DNA of 50,182 nucleotides from Ardenticatenales bacterium (GTDB lineage: Bacteria > Chloroflexota > Anaerolineae > Promineifilales > Promineifilaceae). Of this stretch, positions 36,225-46,600 are shown one piece after another (within the stretch, counting starts at the first letter, position 1; each line of letters starts with the position of its first letter). The stretch is from NCBI GenBank assembly GCA_020634575.1, contig JACKBM010000052.1, positions 1-50,182 on the forward strand, read 5' to 3'. The notes beneath the pieces were generated by a model, which saw only the letters and a list, made by a program, of their open reading frames with translations, was not told where the DNA came from and did not search any database. Both the position numbers and the translations under genes were made by a program.

Positions 36225-37463
36225 TCATGGGTTGCTCTCCTCAGCTTGCTCCGGCGTTGGCGGGATGCTGACCACCGGGTTGCCCAAGAGATAGTCCACG
36301 GCTGCCTGCAACTGGGTATCATCCGGTACTTCGCCGGGATTTACTTCTGGCAGTGGAATGAAATAGTCCGGTTCCAGCCCTTGTTGATGCACCCAGAATT
36401 CGTCTGGTGTCAGCCAGCGAGCCACCGTGATGCGGGCGCCGCCGCCATTGCTGAGCACAAAGACCCCCTGAACGGTGCCTTTGCCAAAGCTGGTCTGGCC
36501 GATTAAGATGGCCCGGCCGCGGTCGCGTAAGGCGCCCGAAAGCACCTCCGAGGCACTGGCGCTGCCTTCGTCGATCAGAACCACAATGGGGATTTCCTGG
36601 GCCAGGCCATCATTGCTGGAGCGGTGGACGCGCTCATCGCCGTTGCCGTATCGTTCAGTCAGGATGATGCCTTCGTCGAGGAATTGGTCGGCGATGTCGG
36701 TGACTGCTGTCAGCGAGCCGCCAGGGTTGGATCGTACGTCGATGATAAGACCATCGGGGTTCTGGGCCATCAGCTCACCCAGTTGCGTGTCAACGTCCTC
36801 TGCCGTTGTGTTGATGAACCGGCCGATACGCAGGTAAGCAATGTTGTCGTCGAGCATTTCACTGCGTACACTGGGGAGGAGGATGCGGTCACGCGTGATT
36901 TCAACGTCGAACAGTTCCCCGTCCCGCTCGATGGTGAGGAGGACGGTGGAACCGGCCGGTCCCCGCACCAGCCCGGCCGCTTCGCCAACATCCATCCCCG
37001 TCAGTTCCACACCGTCAGCGGCCCGCAGGATGTCACCCGTGCGCAGCCCATTCTCAGCGGCCGGTGAGCCCTCGAAAGGCGCGACAATCGTGATATTGCC
37101 ATCTTCACTGGTTACTTCCGCCCCGATACCTTGAAACTCGCCATCCATACGTTCGGCATCGCTGGCCTGATCGGTTGGCGTCAGGTAGCGTGTATTGGGA
37201 TCGTCGAGCGTGGCCAGCATCCCGTTGATGGCTCCCTCGACGAGGCGCGCATTGTCTAATTCCTGGTCAAAGAACTCATCCTGAACCAGGCCCCAGATCT
37301 CCCAAAAAGGTTGGAACTCTTCCCGCATATCGCTCGGGGTGCCGCCTGCCAGGCTGACGATGGGCAATGGCGCGATCTCGCTCTGGCCCAACAGGTAACC
37401 ACCGACAAAGATGGCGATTGCCAGAATGGCCGTCAGGCAGCCGGTTACAATACGCTCTTTCAT
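36225..37463 (-). CDS. S41 family C-terminal processing protease
   Basis: A 412-residue exported serine protease of the CtpA/Prc group. A membrane helix (about 5-25) anchors it. A PDZ domain lies at about 110-185 (GIGAEVTSEDGNITIVAPFEGSPA, NGLRTGDILRAADG). The catalytic domain has DVRSNPGGSL, GSASASEVL with nucleophile S303, and TSFGKGTVQ with K328, 25 residues on, matching the Ser-Lys dyad of CtpA. AGGAGA precedes ATG 37463. Such proteases trim C-termini of envelope proteins. Confidence 0.94.
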   Translation of the reverse strand: MKERIVTGCLTAILAIAIFVGGYLLGQSEIAPLPIVSLAGGTPSDMREEFQPFWEIWGLVQDEFFDQELDNARLVEGAINGMLATLDDPNTRYLTPTDQASDAERMDGEFQGIGAEVTSEDGNITIVAPFEGSPAAENGLRTGDILRAADGVELTGMDVGEAAGLVRGPAGSTVLLTIERDGELFDVEITRDRILLPSVRSEMLDDNIAYLRIGRFINTTAEDVDTQLGELMAQNPDGLIIDVRSNPGGSLTAVTDIADQFLDEGIILTERYGNGDERVHRSSNDGLAQEIPIVVLIDEGSASASEVLSGALRDRGRAILIGQTSFGKGTVQGVFVLSNGGGARITVARWLTPDEFWVHQQGLEPDYFIPLPEVNPGEVPDDTQLQAAVDYLLGNPVVSIPPTPEQAEESNP

Positions 37464-37660
37464 GCAGATTCTCCTGAGATGGATGGTGTGATGCTAATAA
37501 TGATTTCTCGAATGTATTTGTTGTTTGGGCAAACGCTGTCTGTTTACCTCTTCTTTCATCATAGCGTGACGCAGTTTATGATCGCAATGTTAGTACAACG
37601 TTGGCCGAATTTGAGCAAACACTCATAATGATCGTTGGTTTAGCGTCGGGTGCCCGTCCT

Positions 37661-37689
37661 TTGGGTCTCATTTTGGGCTGTGTTACAAT
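37661..37689 (+). promoter_or_regulatory. Probable promoter of the glycosyltransferase operon
   Basis: TTGGGT (weak -35) and TACAAT (-10, 37684-37689) are 17 bases apart. The start would be near 37696, with GAGGAG about ten bases before ATG 37725. Confidence 0.5.
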
Positions 37690-37724
37690 CCGCCCCTCTG
37701 AAATTGTAGAGGAGAAAACAGTCA

Positions 37725-38657
37725 ATGGCGTCCGCGCTGGACCTGGGAATCATCATCGTCAATTACAACGTCTGCGCTCTCTTGCGTCGCTGCCTGCAGA
37801 CTGTTTTTGCCAGCGACGGCGACCTGCGCTTCAAGGTTGTCGTTGTCGATAATCAATCTGGCGATGACAGCCTGGCGATGGTACGTCAGGAGTTCCCCCA
37901 GGTCGAAATCATTGCCAATGATTTTAATGCCGGCTATCCCGCTGCCAACAATCAGGGTCTGCGCCTACTTGGCGTAGACAAGGCTGATGACCGCGTTGCG
38001 TCTCTTGATGAGGCACTACAACCTCGCTACTGTTTGCTTCTGAATCCGGACACGGAAGTCGAGCCTGACACCATCCCCACGCTGATTCGCTTTCTCGATG
38101 AAACCCCGAACGTGGGTGTTGTTGGCCCCCGGCTGATGTTGCCCAATGGTGAGCTGGATCATGCCTGCCGCCGCGGCTTTCCCACGCCCCAGGCTTCATT
38201 CTATTACATGTTTGGCCTGAGCCGCCTTTTCCCCGGATCCCGCTACAGCCGCTACGATCTGAAACATCTGGATATTCATCAGCAGATGGACGTTGATTCC
38301 GTGACTGGCGCTTTTATGCTGGTACGTACCACAGCCATTCGTGAAGTGGGGCTGCTGGATGATCGCTTCTGGATGTATGGTGAGGATCTGGATTGGGCCA
38401 AACGCATTAAGGATGCCGGCTGGCGTGTGGTCTACAATCCGGTTGTTACCGCTCTACACGTCAAAGACCAATCGGCCCGGCAAAATCCGCGGGCTCGCCT
38501 CGAATTCTACCGGGCCATGCCCATCTTCTATTACAAGCACTATCGCAAGCAGACGCCGTTCTGGCTGCATATCATGGTTTTGGCTGGAATTTTGCTGAAG
38601 GGCGGCTGGCCGCTATGGCCCACAATCAGGGCCGGCTCGGCCGTGTTGCAGAAATGA
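37725..38657 (+). CDS. Family 2 glycosyltransferase
   Basis: A 310-residue GT-A-fold transferase. LGIIIVNYNVCALLRRCLQTV opens the nucleotide-binding half. VVVDNQSGDDSL and ANNQGLRLL follow, then the LLNPDTEVEPD DXD region, and DSVTGAFMLVRTTAIREVGLLDDRFWMYGEDLDW with the ED catalytic motif. It resembles rhamnosyl- and other deoxysugar transferases of cell-surface polysaccharide pathways; the donor is not decidable. Its ATGA overlap with the next gene, a polyprenyl-phosphate sugar transferase, places it in exopolysaccharide or O-chain assembly. Confidence 0.92.
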   Translation: MASALDLGIIIVNYNVCALLRRCLQTVFASDGDLRFKVVVVDNQSGDDSLAMVRQEFPQVEIIANDFNAGYPAANNQGLRLLGVDKADDRVASLDEALQPRYCLLLNPDTEVEPDTIPTLIRFLDETPNVGVVGPRLMLPNGELDHACRRGFPTPQASFYYMFGLSRLFPGSRYSRYDLKHLDIHQQMDVDSVTGAFMLVRTTAIREVGLLDDRFWMYGEDLDWAKRIKDAGWRVVYNPVVTALHVKDQSARQNPRARLEFYRAMPIFYYKHYRKQTPFWLHIMVLAGILLKGGWPLWPTIRAGSAVLQK

Positions 38658-40075
38658 CAAACGACAAAATCCGTACTCTGTATAGCTTTTCCCTGGTGGC
38701 GCTGGATGCCTTCCTGGTGGTTATAGCCTTCATCCTGGCGTACGAACTGCGCTACTCGCTCGCCTGGCCCAGTGAGGTCTTGAACCCGGTTTCCTTACGC
38801 CGCTACGTAGCCTGGATACTAATCCTGCTTGTCGCCGACATCGGCGCCCTGGCCTTTCTGGGCCAATACATCATCAAGCGGGCCGTCAGCCGGCTGGATC
38901 AGATCATGACCATCGCCCTGGGTATGACGCTGGGGACGATTATTGCCGTGGCTTTTGTGGCCTTTGTCTTCAAAAATCAGGATGAGACGCTGGCCTTTGA
39001 TTACCCTCGGCTGATGATCGTTTATACCTGGATATTCTCAATCATTCTGGTGATGTTGGGCCGGGTAAGCCATCAGCAACTCCGGATCTGGCTCCGCCGG
39101 CGTGGCTTCGATCAGGATCGTATGCTGATCGTTGGTACTGGGGAGACGGCCCGAATCATTCTGCAACGTATTCTCTGGTCGCCGAATTTGGGCTTTGAAG
39201 TTGTTGGTATCGTCGACGAGAATCCGGGAATCGATGAATTTTTGGGCATCCCGGTGATGGGCCGGCCCGAAGATTTGCCCCGGCTAATCGAGGATCATGA
39301 GGTTGATGAAGTCCTGGTAGCTATCCCCGAGCATGGCCATCGGGCTGTGGTGCGCACGATTGGTTATTGTGAGCGCGGCCGCGTTTCCATCAAAGTTGCC
39401 CCGGACATCTTCCATTCAATTACTTCGGCTGCCTCAATTGACGATCTGGGTGGATTGCCGCTGGTGGCAGTGCGAGATTACACCATGCGTGGCTACCTGC
39501 TAATCGCCAAGCGCGCCCTGGATCTGGCGGGGGCAATGGTGGGGCTCGTATTTCTCTCCCCGCTCATGCTGTTGGTTGGTCTCTTGATCAAGTTGGAGTC
39601 GCCCGGCCCAGTCTTTTTCATCCAGGACCGTATGGGTCTGGATGGCAAGCCATTCAAAATGATTAAGTTCCGTTCTATGCGTGCTGACGCGGAACGCAAT
39701 GGCCCTGGCTGGACTGTGGACAACGACCCACGCCAGACCCGGCTTGGCGCGCTGCTGCGCAAAATTGAGGTAGACGAGCTGCCCCAATTTATTAATGTGC
39801 TTCTTGGCGAGATGAGCCTGGTTGGCCCCCGGCCGGAACAGCCACATTACGTTGAACAATTTCGCCAGGTAGTGCCGCGCTACATGGAACGGCACCGTGA
39901 AAAGGCGGGCATGACGGGCTGGGCGCAGGTCAATGGCATGCGCGGCGATACGTCCATCGAAGAGCGTACACGCTACGATATCTGGTATATCGAAAATTGG
40001 TCGATTTTCCTCGATATCAAAATCGTCCTGCGTACCATCTGGCAGACGCTGGCACGCAAAGGCAGCGGCGATTGA
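38654..40075 (+). CDS. Polyprenyl-phosphate sugar-1-phosphate transferase (initiating EPS enzyme)
   Basis: A 473-residue membrane enzyme of the WbaP/EpsE polyisoprenyl-phosphate hexose-1-phosphate transferase group. Four N-terminal helices are followed by a Rossmann domain (MLIVGTGETARIILQRI, GFEVVGIVDENPGIDEFLGIPVMG), a fifth helix (LAGAMVGLVFLSPLMLLVGLLI), and the catalytic part: KLESPGPVFFIQDRMG, KMIKFRSMR, LRKIEVDELPQFINVLLGEMSLVGPRPE, KAGMTGWAQVNG. It transfers sugar phosphate to undecaprenyl phosphate to start a repeat unit. I chose ATG 38654 (ATGA overlap) over an ATG inside the previous gene. Its stop abuts the stop of the convergent kinase gene with no base between. Confidence 0.94.
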   Translation: MTNDKIRTLYSFSLVALDAFLVVIAFILAYELRYSLAWPSEVLNPVSLRRYVAWILILLVADIGALAFLGQYIIKRAVSRLDQIMTIALGMTLGTIIAVAFVAFVFKNQDETLAFDYPRLMIVYTWIFSIILVMLGRVSHQQLRIWLRRRGFDQDRMLIVGTGETARIILQRILWSPNLGFEVVGIVDENPGIDEFLGIPVMGRPEDLPRLIEDHEVDEVLVAIPEHGHRAVVRTIGYCERGRVSIKVAPDIFHSITSAASIDDLGGLPLVAVRDYTMRGYLLIAKRALDLAGAMVGLVFLSPLMLLVGLLIKLESPGPVFFIQDRMGLDGKPFKMIKFRSMRADAERNGPGWTVDNDPRQTRLGALLRKIEVDELPQFINVLLGEMSLVGPRPEQPHYVEQFRQVVPRYMERHREKAGMTGWAQVNGMRGDTSIEERTRYDIWYIENWSIFLDIKIVLRTIWQTLARKGSGD

Positions 40076-43000
40076 TTATTGTGGATTGTTGGTCTGATAG
40101 AGTTGAATGATGGCCCGGTGGGCAGCTACCCGGGTGAGGAATGAATGGCGCAAAGCTTCGTTACTGATCTGCGCGGCTTTAGCCATTAAGCCCTCATAGG
40201 CGGTTTGCAGCAGGTGTGACGCCCGGGCATCATTCTGCTGGCGCAGCAGCCCAATCGTGACAAGATAGAGGCGGAAGGGGCGCGCGGCGGCATCAATGAT
40301 TGCGGGATCGTCGATGGCTTTCATAACCTCGGCCAGGGCAACCCCAGCTTTCTCCAGCTTCCCTTCTTCCTGTGCCAGGAAGGCGATTTCTGCCTGAACC
40401 TCAGCAGCGATGCTGCCCATTTCAAGTTCCCGACTGAGCGCCAGCGCTTCCTGCCAATAACGATCAGCCTCCGCAAATCGGTTTTGCTGCCGCAGGATGT
40501 AGCCCCGGTCGCGCAGGACGGAGGCCTCCAGGGGACGTACGCCGATTGCCCGAACATTCTTGAGGGCCTGGCTACTGAGCTGGTCGGCCCGCCGATGTTC
40601 GCCCAGGTGCAACTGCGTCAGACTCAGGTTCAGGAGGTTGAAGCAGACACCTATCGGGACGTTGATCTCGCGACTGAGCTGCAATGCCTGCTGCCCATAA
40701 TTCATCGCCGTTTCATACTCGCCCAGGTCAGTGTAGATGTTGCTGAGATTGGTCAGTACCCGGGCCATACCCAGACGATCGCCTATCTCCTGGAAAATGG
40801 TACTGGCCTGTTTCCAGTAAACGAGACCCTCGGCCACATGGTCCTGTACCTTGATGATGCCGAGGTTATTCAGCACGGCGCTTTCGCCCTGTTTATCGTT
40901 GATGATCCGGTAGAGACGCAGCGCCTGACGGTAATAGGCTGTGCATTGATCAAATTGGCGTTGCTCGCTGGCCGCGACCCCAAGGAAGCGGTAACAATCC
41001 GCCTCAATCTTGGTGCTACGGGAGTTGCGCGCCCCCGCCATGCCCTGCTGCAAGACCTGTTTGGCTTCTGGGAAGTTCCCCTGCCGCAAATAGGCCTGCC
41101 CCAGTGTGAGCTGGCTGGCGGCCTGCAGCTCTTCGGAGCCGCCTTCCACGGCCAGCCGATGAGCTTCCAGGGCAGCAGCGGCGGCGGCATCGTAATCACC
41201 CGTTGTTTCGGCAAAATTGGCCAGGCGCAGGGCCGATTCCGGCAAATGATTAGGCGAGCCATCTTTGGCCAGCAGATCGGCGACTTTACCCAGGCGGATG
41301 AGGTCAGCCATCTGTTCATCCCGCTCGCCGCGCAGGTGGTAGACGCCTTCGCGGGCCAGAAGGAGTTCATAGAGCAGGGCCGGTTCGTCGTCGCCAGTCA
41401 GGCCGATGGCTCGGTTCAGGTAGTAGAGACCATTTTCGTGGGCAAACTGTTGGACGGCGTAATGGCCGGCATTGCGCGCGTATTGCTTTTCCTTTTCCGG
41501 GTCGCCAATGACTTGCCAATGGTCAGCCAGGCGAGCGGCATAGGCCGGGTTGTCCGGGTAGAGCTGCTCGATGGCGGTGGCCACTTTCAGGTGCCAGGCC
41601 ACTTTCGCGTCATCGCTGATGGACTCGAGGACCCCTTCCCGAATTTTGTCATGGGCAAAGCGCCAGGTGCCATCACTGATTTCAAGGACGGCTGCGGAGG
41701 CACATTGGGAGAGCCAGCTTTCCAGGTTGATCTTGATTTCTGCTGCCCGGGTAATGGCGTCGATCAGGGCTAAATCCAGGTCCCGTCCGGCAATGGCGAC
41801 GGCGGGCAGGAGTTCTGTGGCGTGAGCCGGCAAGCGGGCCAGCCGTTGCTGAACAATGGAGGCGATGCGCTGCGGGAATAGGCGGCGGGGCAGAGCCATC
41901 TGGCCGATGGCGCTCAGACGCCCGGCCTGTTCGGCGAGCGCTCGCACCACCTCAACAATGAAGAAGGCGTTGCCCTCAGTTTCACGTTGCAGCAGATCCA
42001 GCACGTTTTCCTGTGAGCCGGCGGTGCCCAGCATCGCCTCGCTGAGTTCAGCAGTTTCCTGGCTATTGAACCGATCCAGGAGGATGGTGTGGGCATCCGG
42101 GAAGCGCTCGGGGAGATCCGGCCGGTCATCATTCCGGTACGACCCCACAATCAGCAGCGGCAGCGAAGAGGCCAAACGGCCTAACTGCTCCAAAATCTCC
42201 AGACTTTCATCGGCCCACTGCAAATCTTCCAGAATCAGTAGTAACCAGCCCTGCTGGTGTAAGAACAGGTCAGAAACGGCGCTGATAAGACGCTGTTGGG
42301 CCGCTTCCGTGTCCAGCGAGGGCGGTGGGCTGATGGGCTTGCCAATCAGCAGTTCCAGATTCGGTACGATGGTTTGCAGAACGCTGGCCGAAAGTTCATC
42401 CAGATCGACATGCAGGGCCAGGCGCTGAATGACGCGGTGCCAGAGTTGATAGGGTAGCCCTTTGTCCTCGCTGGACTGGCTATAGGTAACCAGCCCGCCT
42501 TCCACCAGGGCGCGGGTCCGGATCTCATTGAGAAGTCGTGTTTTGCCGACGCCGCTTTCGCCGCCCAACAGCCAGAAGGAGCCATTCCCATGGCGGGCCC
42601 GCTCCAGCGCGGCCGTGAGCTGTTCCATTTCCTCTTTCCGGCCGATAAAGGCAGCGGACTGCAGGAAGCTATCTCGAACAGCTTCATCTTCGGCCAGCGC
42701 ATATTGGCCGGTGATGTTGTTCAGCGTTTGCAGGGCGATGCCCGCGCTGGCAAAGCGGTCGGCCGGCTCTTTGGCCAGGAGCTGCGCCAGAAACTCATTG
42801 ATTTCCGCCGGCGCTTCCACATGCTCAAACGAAGGGGGTTCGCTGAGGATCTGCTCCATGAAAAATGGGCTTTCCACATCAAACGGATGCCGGCCGGCAA
42901 ATAATTCGTAGGCCATGACGCCGACTGCGTATAGGTCGGAAAGCTCCGAGGCCGGCTTGCCGTAAACGATCTCCGGGGCCACATAAGACCAGCTGCCTAC

Positions 43001-43504
43001 CGAGCCGGCATCCTGACCTTTCAAGACCGCCAGACCAAAATCAAGCACTCTGACCCGGCCGTTTTCGACCAGCACATTGGCCGGCTTCAAGTCCCGGTGC
43101 AGGATGCCGCGATGGTGCAGATAGACCATGGCCTGAAGCAACTGCCGTAGCAGTTCGATACGCTCATCAGTGGAGGGCGTTTCGATTGGCTCGGTGATAG
43201 GGTGAGCATCTTGCAGATACGCCATCGTATAAAAAGGCTGACCCATCTGGTCAAAACCATAGTCCAACACGCTGATGATATTGGGATGGCGCAAGGAGGC
43301 GAGAATGCGGAACTCGTTGGCCAGGGCCAGACGCAGTTCCATGATCGTTTCCGAAAGGGGGCGTGGCGTCACGCGCAGTTGATTGGTAGATACAGTCACC
43401 TGCTTGTAGGCAACTGTTTCACCTGTGAGCCTGTCTGTTGATTCATATACAACGCCCATGCCACCACGGCCCAGGACGTTATGCAAGATATAACGGCTCG
43501 ACAA
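40076..43504 (-). CDS. Serine/threonine kinase with AAA-type ATPase and TPR domains (PknK-like)
   Basis: A 1142-residue cytoplasmic protein. The kinase domain (about 5-270) has LGRGGMGVVYE, K34, HRDLKPAN (D138) and LDFG (D155). A predicted STAND/AAA-type ATPase follows, with Walker A GGESGVGKT at 314-322 and Walker B LLLILEDLQWADE near 421-433. About ten TPR-like repeats fill residues 640-1110 (AVLNNLGIIKVQDHVAEGLVYWKQA and similar). The order kinase-ATPase-TPR resembles M. tuberculosis PknK, without its DNA-binding end. The start is TTG 43502-43504, five residues before the kinase fold begins, with only a weak AGGGA upstream. The input ligand is probably bound by the TPR part; kinase targets are unknown. 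Confidence 0.93.
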   Translation of the reverse strand: MSSRYILHNVLGRGGMGVVYESTDRLTGETVAYKQVTVSTNQLRVTPRPLSETIMELRLALANEFRILASLRHPNIISVLDYGFDQMGQPFYTMAYLQDAHPITEPIETPSTDERIELLRQLLQAMVYLHHRGILHRDLKPANVLVENGRVRVLDFGLAVLKGQDAGSVGSWSYVAPEIVYGKPASELSDLYAVGVMAYELFAGRHPFDVESPFFMEQILSEPPSFEHVEAPAEINEFLAQLLAKEPADRFASAGIALQTLNNITGQYALAEDEAVRDSFLQSAAFIGRKEEMEQLTAALERARHGNGSFWLLGGESGVGKTRLLNEIRTRALVEGGLVTYSQSSEDKGLPYQLWHRVIQRLALHVDLDELSASVLQTIVPNLELLIGKPISPPPSLDTEAAQQRLISAVSDLFLHQQGWLLLILEDLQWADESLEILEQLGRLASSLPLLIVGSYRNDDRPDLPERFPDAHTILLDRFNSQETAELSEAMLGTAGSQENVLDLLQRETEGNAFFIVEVVRALAEQAGRLSAIGQMALPRRLFPQRIASIVQQRLARLPAHATELLPAVAIAGRDLDLALIDAITRAAEIKINLESWLSQCASAAVLEISDGTWRFAHDKIREGVLESISDDAKVAWHLKVATAIEQLYPDNPAYAARLADHWQVIGDPEKEKQYARNAGHYAVQQFAHENGLYYLNRAIGLTGDDEPALLYELLLAREGVYHLRGERDEQMADLIRLGKVADLLAKDGSPNHLPESALRLANFAETTGDYDAAAAAALEAHRLAVEGGSEELQAASQLTLGQAYLRQGNFPEAKQVLQQGMAGARNSRSTKIEADCYRFLGVAASEQRQFDQCTAYYRQALRLYRIINDKQGESAVLNNLGIIKVQDHVAEGLVYWKQASTIFQEIGDRLGMARVLTNLSNIYTDLGEYETAMNYGQQALQLSREINVPIGVCFNLLNLSLTQLHLGEHRRADQLSSQALKNVRAIGVRPLEASVLRDRGYILRQQNRFAEADRYWQEALALSRELEMGSIAAEVQAEIAFLAQEEGKLEKAGVALAEVMKAIDDPAIIDAAARPFRLYLVTIGLLRQQNDARASHLLQTAYEGLMAKAAQISNEALRHSFLTRVAAHRAIIQLYQTNNPQ

Positions 43505-43680
43505 AAGCGTAATCCCTGATACGAGAGAAGAGGGCGCCTGATTCAGACACCCCCCTACATACTCTGATTGAATCGTTGGTTTCTACTGCCAGTCTGTCAC
43601 TTGGGTGTGGCAGTCTCATGTCGCTAATGGTAGCAAAATAAGACCAATATGCCCATGTTATTCCTGACAAATTGCCGACG

Positions 43681-46600
43681 CTAAGGTTGGCCATCCATCA
43701 TGCCGGCCCAGTAGCTGCTGCCGTGCCAATAATGGCCGCTCGCGAAGTACGTGTTGGCGTTCCAGTAATAGTCGGCGTTGCTGAAGTAGCTACCGGCCCA
43801 GTAGGTGCCGCCAGCCCAGTACGTACCACCGGCCCAGTAGGTGCCGCCAGCCCAGTACGTGCCACCGGCCCAGTAGGTGCCGCCAGCCCAGTACGTACCA
43901 CCGGCCCAGTAGGTGCCGCCAGCCCAGTACGTACCACCAGCCCAATACGTGCCGCCATCCCAGAAGAAATCCTCACCTTCCGGCAACGGGTCGCGATTCT
44001 GGTCGACCAGGTGATAGCCCTGGCGATCTTCGTCATAGACAACCGGTCCGAAATAATCCGTGCCGATCACCATGCCGCCATTGGCTTCACCCTGAATGTC
44101 GCTATAGATGGCATCCGGGGCCCAGATTCGGCCGGCGCCCTGTTGGTAGATGCTGTATGCCAGCGTCCCTTCTGCTGCCAGGGCGGGGCGGGCTGTCGCT
44201 GTCAGGCGGTACTTGACCTGATTCGGCGTAAGGCCGCCGTTCTGTTCCAGCATCAGGGCGACAACACCGGAAACAATGGCTGACGCGGCTGAAGTGCCGG
44301 AACCTTGATAGAACTTGTTGCCCAGATCCAGCTTGGGATGGCTGGCAGCGTAGGCAACCATGTCGCTTAATGACATCACCAGGTGGGCGCCGGGGGCGAT
44401 CACGTCAGGCTTGATAAAACCGCTTTCGGTCGGCCCGGCGGCGCTAAAGGTCGCCAGGAAGTCATCGGCCGGGTCTTCAGGTGTGTAGTTATCGGTGTAG
44501 GCGCCAACGGTGATGACGAACGGATCGTTGCCGGGAGTGGTTACGGAACCCGCATCCGGACCTGTGTTACCCGCCGCCACGACGACGACGATACCGGCAT
44601 CCCATAGCTGCTCGACCGCGACGTTGATCGGGTTTGCCCAGTAGGGGCCATCAATCGGACCCATGATGGAAAGGTTGACGACGCGGATGTTGAACTGCTG
44701 ATGATTCAGCAAAATCCAGTTCAAGCCATCCAGCATATTGGAGACATTTCCCTTACCCTGATTGTCCAGGACCTTAACACTGACGATGTTGGCGCCCGGC
44801 GCCACACTGTCTGTTGTTTGGCTGGCGACCAGGCCGGCCATGTAGGTGCCGTGGCCATGTTTATCCTGGTGATTATTGCCGTAGGTTGAGTAGCTATAGA
44901 TGGGCTCTTTGCCCAGGATAGCCCCGTCAACACCACTGTCTACGATAGCGACAGTGACACCGCTACCATCGAGCCCAGCCATCTGTACCTCAGTGACGCC
45001 GAGGACGGAGAGATAATCGTCTGAGGCGACTGCCCGATATTCGTTTGAGATCTGGACGTCATCAATCAGGATAGCGCCGCTGCTGCTCGTTAACCAGAAC
45101 CGTACAAGCATCTGGCTGGAGCGGAAGTTGGTCAGGTCGACAGCCATCCGTGTGTAATCGTCCTGGATGCTGTTAATGCCGCTGATACATTGGGTAGAGA
45201 ATGAACCTTCATCTCCAAATACATCGACACGCAGACAATCTTCAGGCCCGAGGCCATCACGGCGGTAGTTAAAGCTAAAGGTAATGACTTCAAACGCTGA
45301 GGTATCACTGGTATCGATATAGCGCTCGAGGCCTACGCCATTGCCACTCAGGAGCAGGCGGTTGTCGCCCAGATCCTGGGTGTGACGGATCTGACCATTC
45401 AGTGAATCGCCATCATCGTTAAGTTCGTTCCATGGCGTGAGCCAGGTGGCGTTGCCTTGCTGATCGCCGTAGTTGGCCGTATCGAAGTCGTCACGAGCGA
45501 TCGTAGACATGTCGGGCACATCGGTGCCATAGACCGAGAACTCCCACAAGGAGTAACCCCAGATGGTGCCGCGGTCGCGCCCTTGCAGGCGAACATAGCG
45601 ACCAAAATTGTTCAGACCAGAGATAACGTCAGTACGACCGTTTGAATGCTGGACGCGGTGAACAGTGGTCCAGTTCTCAGCGTCGTTTGAGAGCTGAATT
45701 TCGTAGTCTGAGCCAAACGCGGTTTCCCAGTTCAGGACAACCTTTTTGACGTAATAACTGCCGCCAAGGTCGATCTGGATCCATTCGTTATCATCATATG
45801 AGCTGGACCAGCGGGTGCCAGCATCGCCGTCAACGACATTCGCCGGCTGGAATGATTCATTTTCTACGGACGACGCGGTGACGGGTTTGCCCGCTGAGAG
45901 GATGACGTTGTTGCCTTCATCCCGACTGTCAAGGTCCAACTTGATGTGCAGGATGGGGGCAGCGCCTGGTTCACCGTTATAGGCTTCGGCTGTGCGGCGC
46001 CCTTCACCAGCCAGGAACAGCGCCAGGCTGTTGCCGGCTGCCCATTCTTCCTGGTTGACGATCTCCTGAATAATGGCAGCGATGTCCGGTGTTTCGTGAC
46101 GTTCGTCCAGGTTGAGCCATTCAGGGATATCATCCCAGAGGACTTCCTGCGTAGTCCGTGGCCGGGCGCTTAAACTGTAAGCGTTGGTTTGAAACGGTAC
46201 CGCATTCGGACTGGCTTCACCCCAGATCACGCTAGATGCAAATCCGTAACTCCGTTCATCGGTCTCAAACTCAATGTACGCTTCTTCAACAATGGTCCCC
46301 TGCGGGATGTTGAGATTGTTGAAGCGTAAACCGACCGTCTCGGGACCGCCCAAAAATTGAGGGTCTTCGCTAATTTCAAGGTCTGGGCTGCTCAGTGTGA
46401 CCGAGCCATTGCTGCTGGCTTCTTCGGCGTCATCATTGCCATTGGTAATCTGAACCGCAATGTTTTCGACCGGGGGCTCCGGAACAAAGTCATATTCAAC
46501 GTGCAGCAAAGGTGATTGCCCCGCGTTCGTATCATGTGAGACAAAGTAACGAGTGCCCAACCCTTCCATAAGGAAGACGAGATGTCGCTCGTTGTTCCAA

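Noticed and set aside
40484..41773. 429-codon plus-strand ORF opposite the PknK-like kinase
   Set aside because: It mirrors the TPR region of the kinase gene and shows no domain of its own.
43585..43614. ACTGCCA/TGGCAGT hairpin between the S8 protease and the kinase as a terminator
   Set aside because: The stem is only 7 bp with a 16-nt loop and no T-run on the minus strand; it is too weak to call.
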